Source: Peromyscus leucopus (taxonomy: Eukaryota > Chordata > Mammalia > Rodentia > Cricetidae). From it: a stretch of 64,000 nucleotides of DNA. The position numbers and the translations under genes were made by a program. Shown here piece by piece: positions 60,771 to 64,000 of the stretch. The notes under the pieces are model-generated. The model ran no database searches. It saw only the letters and a list, made by a program, of their open reading frames with translations, and was not told where the DNA came from. The stretch is taken from assembly GCF_004664715.2 (NCBI RefSeq), contig NC_051083.1, forward strand, positions 99,167,661-99,231,660, read 5' to 3'. Within the stretch, counting starts at the first letter, position 1; the number at the start of each line of letters is the position of its first letter.

Positions 60771-61042
60771 AGGCTGGGGATAGCTCAATCTGAAAAGGAT
60801 TTGCTTTGCAAACCTTGAGGCTCTAAGTTTGATCCTGAGAACTTACATAAAAAATACCAGTTATATGGCTTATGCTTGTAATCTAGGGTTCACTGGTCAG
60901 CCAGTCTAGCCTATTCACTAGAGTGTAGGCAAGTAAGAGACCCTATATCAGAAAACTTGATTGATAACTGCAATATATATGCATGATCACATATAGGGAC
61001 TGGCACACACACACACATACACACACATAAACACACACACAT
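60771..61042 (+). mobile_element. B3-type tRNA-derived SINE with (CA)n tail, diverged
   Basis: 'ggctggggatagctcaatctgaaaagg ... ttgaggctctaagtttgatcctgag' is the tRNA-like head. 'ggtcagccagtctagcctattcac ... gcaagtaagagaccctatatcag' is the B3-type body. It ends in interrupted CA repeats (61003-61042). Confidence 0.75.
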
Positions 61043-61142
61043 TTGCAAATAATTTTTAAAAATCAAGTATCTAATAACAAAACAAAAATCAATATAACCA
61101 AAGCCTCTGAAACTTTAACACTTTGCTTTTGGCCATACTAAG

Positions 61143-61315
61143 GTGAACCTGGTTTCCTCCAGTACATATCCTCAACATGATTTACTCAGTCACCACAGGT
61201 CCAAAACAACAGGGCCAAAACCATGGATTGAAACCACAAGTCAAAATCAACCCTTAATCCTTATTAAATATTTATCTGGAGCATTTTATCACAGGAATAC
61301 AAAGCCGACAGACAC
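61143..61315 (+). mobile_element. MaLR-like LTR 3' end, diverged
   Basis: 'ccatggattgaaaccacaagtcaaaatcaaccc ... ggagcattttatcacaggaatacaaagccgacagacaca' resembles the 3' end of rodent MaLR LTRs. Low identity. Confidence 0.35.
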
Positions 61316-61961
61316 ACTCCCTTACCCCTTGTGAGAGAGACCTGTGGACCAAAGGAAGTTTGGAAAATGATGAGAAATCAATCTAATTTGTTTCTGGGCT
61401 CCAGTATGCCAGAATAGGTAATCATCCTATGGTTTACTTCAGTTAAGGGGCAAAAGCAATATTTGTCATGTTACTGATTTTGTCATTCTTACCTGCTCTC
61501 TAAGGGAATTCATATGCATCTCCTGATACCTGAATAGCCTTGGAGTAGGTCATGCTGGTGGTATATTCTAGATCTACATAGAAATCGTGCCTATGGAGAT
61601 TACCATACCAGTGTATAACTGACCCAACCAAATGTCATAAATATTCTCAAGCTAAAGTACCCTGACCTGGTGTTATATGCTTGCATATGTTGTGGAGTTA
61701 GGCACAGACAGGCTTTACAATGTCAATTGGAATGGTGTCTGCAATATGCATCATTCTTTTTCACTGTTGATAGCATCATAGCTTGAAGCCATTCTTGAAC
61801 CACTAAGAGAACTGTCTTCCTCAGGAAGATAGAGTGATTTTTGTGTCTATACAACAATGTGATTACTATTCCCTAGGTTCACTGTTTTTCACCCTAGAGA
61901 CAATGTTCATGAAGCCCCATTTACTTTCTTCGCTATGGATATAATGACATAAGCAGTAGAA
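61316..61961. other. Intergenic sequence, no recognised feature
   Basis: Nothing recognised. Confidence 0.4.
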
Positions 61962-62159
61962 CAGTGGTTCTCAACCTGTGGGTTGTGACCATCAGAAAAC
62001 ACCTATTTCTGATGGGCTTAGGATCTGATACATGATTAAGTAGCAACTTATACTTATGAAGTAGGAACAGAAATAATTTGATGGTTGAAAGGGGGAGGGC
62101 TGAAATACATGAGGCACTGTATTAAAGGATGATAGCATTAGGATCATTCAGATCCACTG
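61962..62159 (+). mobile_element. URR1-like hAT miniature DNA transposon
   Basis: Begins CAGTGGTTCTCAACCTGTGG and ends with a diverged inverted copy, 'cattcagatCCACTG'. Inside are 'gtgaccatcagaaaacacc', 'tatgaagtaggaacagaaataa' and 'ggcactgtattaaagga', in the order of the rodent URR1 hAT family. Non-autonomous. The 8-bp TSD expected of hAT elements is not recognisable. Confidence 0.7.
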
Positions 62160-63044
62160 CACAAGGAGGTCAGTGACTCTATATTAATTCCTTTTCCAGT
62201 TTTAATGGAAAGTAGTCTGGTCTTAGAAGACATCCAAGTTGAATAAGGTATGTTTGTGGTTGTTAGTGACTCCATCACATTTGACTTGATTCCATTCATC
62301 AAATGGAACAAGATAACTAAAACAGCAGTTTATGTTTAACACTGTATAGCTGTGGCTCTTTACTCCTGTCCCAAACCTGAAACTGATATTTGGTGCTGTA
62401 CCTTCAAAATCCAGTGTGTAGCAAAAACTTATATGGGGGAGGGGTTGGAGAGGAGTGCACCAAACTGGCTATCCTCATATAGTGTTGCTATCTATGACAT
62501 TTTAGAATCTTTCTCATTCCTATGGGGAAGTCTTTTAAGGCACAAACTTTGAATTGGAAGTTCCAACTACCACCTGGCTATTTTGGTGCCATCGTGGAAG
62601 TGGATCAGTAGGCAAAGGAAAGGGTTACTCTACTGAAGGGACAAAAGGACTTTATGGAAATGCACAATTAGAGTTACTGCCACACAATCAGAAAGAAGAA
62701 GTAACCAAGAGACTTTAGAGAGTTTTTAGCCCTTAGATTCTAGTGATAATGACAATTAGGAAGTTATGACACCACCCATTTACAAGGGGAAAAGAAGGAG
62801 AAATGCATACAATGAGTATATTGAGTAAATATCATGAATTTCATGGGACCGTTTGAACCCTCATTCATAGTCGTTGCAATGAACATGACTTAGAGTGATT
62901 GGCACCAGGACACTAGCATTTCACTGTTTTGAATAATACAGTAGTTATCACTTTTGACCTTCTGTTTCCTGGTCCATGTTGCACAAAACCTACAGAAATA
63001 AAAATTAGGTCATACAGCAGAGTAAGGAGTATGACCACATAAGG
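62160..63044. other. Intergenic sequence, no recognised feature
   Basis: Nothing recognised. Confidence 0.4.
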
Positions 63045-63266
63045 CTGTGGTTCTCATCCTGTGGGTCATGACCACTTTGGTTGAATGACCCTTTCACTGG
63101 GGTCACCTAAGATCATCAGAAAACACAGATATTCATATTGAGATTCATAACAGCAGCACAAATAATGTTATGGAGTGGCAACAAAACTATTTTTGTGATT
63201 GGGGGATGGCCACAATTTGAGAAACTATATTAAAGGCCCAAGAATTAAGAAGGTTGAGAACCACTG
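63045..63266 (+). mobile_element. URR1-like hAT miniature DNA transposon, near complete
   Basis: Terminal inverted repeats CTGTGGTTCTCATCCT (63045-63060) and AGGTTGAGAACCACTG (63251-63266) are well preserved. The interior 'gggtcatgaccactttggttgaatgaccctttcac ... cacctaagatcatcagaaaacacagatattc' matches URR1. 222 bp, no coding capacity. Flanking 8-mers do not match. Confidence 0.8.
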
Positions 63267-63614
63267 ATTTGAGATCAATGGGATAGTGGCAGAAGATAGT
63301 TCTAGGAAAGGAAAACTAAAAGAGAATAATGAAATAGAAATTCTTCGTTTTGTTAGATAATCCTAAGAAGACTGTCCTTTGCATTTAACATGCTTGTCCT
63401 CTTTTTTTATGCATTTATGGGCCGATCAATGTGATTTTGGCAGTGAGAAAAAACACTTTCCAGGTCTGTTTAATTGTTTTTCACTTTCAACCCTTTTTTA
63501 TGACTGTAACCATTTCAACATTTTACTATCTGGCTTTTTCTATCTCTTTTATTTTACCACTGCTGAAGCCTGAGCTACACAATCATTGGGTATTAAAGTT
63601 TTAGATCCATATTT

Positions 63615-63810
63615 TATACGTGCATAGGTGCTATTTCTTGAGTGTATGATTGTACATCATGTGTGTACAATGTCCAAGGACACCTGAAGACATCATATAC
63701 CCTAGACTGGAGTTAGAAATGTTGCTAACCACCATGTCGGTGTTGGGAATCGAAACTCGATCCTCTGGAAGAGCAATAAGTGCTCTTCTGAGCTACCCAT
63801 CTCTCCTGCC
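63615..63810 (-). mobile_element. B2/B3-type SINE, antisense
   Basis: Ends 'ctcttctgagctacccatctctcctgcc', the complement of the 'ggctggagagatggctcag' head. Inside is 'ccaccatgtcggtgttgggaatcgaaactcgatcctctgg', complement of the B-box region. Confidence 0.85.
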
Positions 63811-64000
63811 ACTCTATACCTGTTTTATAACTCTGTCTATATTGGCATAACCCATGTCAAATAGAAGTCAGTGCAGGCAAGCTCATTCATATTGATACAC
63901 TATCATTTTACTGACAATGGGATATATAGAAGACAGGGTTCCTATCGCCTTAAAAGGTATCCCAAGACAGTAAGGCCTCAGGGGAAAAGGTGTGATTCTG

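Overview
This is a 64-kb piece of a nuclear mammalian genome, from a muroid rodent. The repeats show this: B1 (7SL-derived), ID and B2/B3-type (tRNA-derived) SINEs, L1 elements with muroid-type G-rich 3' ends, and rodent LTR elements. The young L1 and LTR types suggest a cricetid (hamster, vole or deer mouse). I infer this from recall of repeat families; the genus is not resolved. The DNA is AT-rich and intergenic (or a very large intron). I found no intact protein-coding gene, no functional RNA gene, no CRISPR array and no operon. Almost every open reading frame over 60 codons is chance, microsatellite, or part of a retroelement. A 500-N assembly gap lies at 54188-54687. || LAYOUT. 1-3.8 kb: no recognised feature. 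3.8-7.3 kb: MaLR fragment, old L1 3' UTR, then a textbook 5'-inverted (twin-primed) L1 with an 11-bp target-site duplication (TSD). 9.9-14.2 kb: L1 tails placed tail to tail, an LTR of a short GC-rich family (here 'LTR-A'), an old rearranged L1 3' end, an antisense IAP/ERVK-like LTR and two antisense B1 copies. 16-24.9 kb: microsatellites, B1 and ID SINEs and old MaLR LTRs, with long unannotated AT-rich stretches. 25.0-26.8 kb: a second inverted L1. 27.9-34.3 kb: a SINE with a (CA)n tail; a mosaic insertion (inverted L1 / LTR end plus primer-binding site / L1 tail) bounded by one 9-bp TSD; another twin-primed L1; a MaLR LTR; a young antisense B1; another inverted L1. 34.3-40.2 kb: essentially repeat-poor. 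40.3-41.0 kb: a degraded coding-like stretch of unknown origin on the minus strand. 41.2-47.5 kb: LTRs, SINEs and old L1 3' UTR. 47.5-51.6 kb: a young 5'-truncated L1, then an Hnrnph2-like processed pseudogene fused to an L1 3' UTR. 54.7-57.1 kb: a young L1 broken by a 321-bp LTR-A solo LTR with exact 6-bp TSDs. 57.7-60.3 kb: a B1-bearing composite repeat and a long antisense old L1. 60.8-63.8 kb: tRNA-derived SINEs and two URR1-like hAT miniature transposons. || HOW IT WORKS TOGETHER. There is no gene system here; the content is a record of retrotransposition. The clearest themes are repeated 5' inversion of L1 inserts, two probable chimeric products of L1 reverse transcription, and nested insertions that give a relative order of events. 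I did not find a new biological system. Family names rest on recognition by eye, not on a database search.
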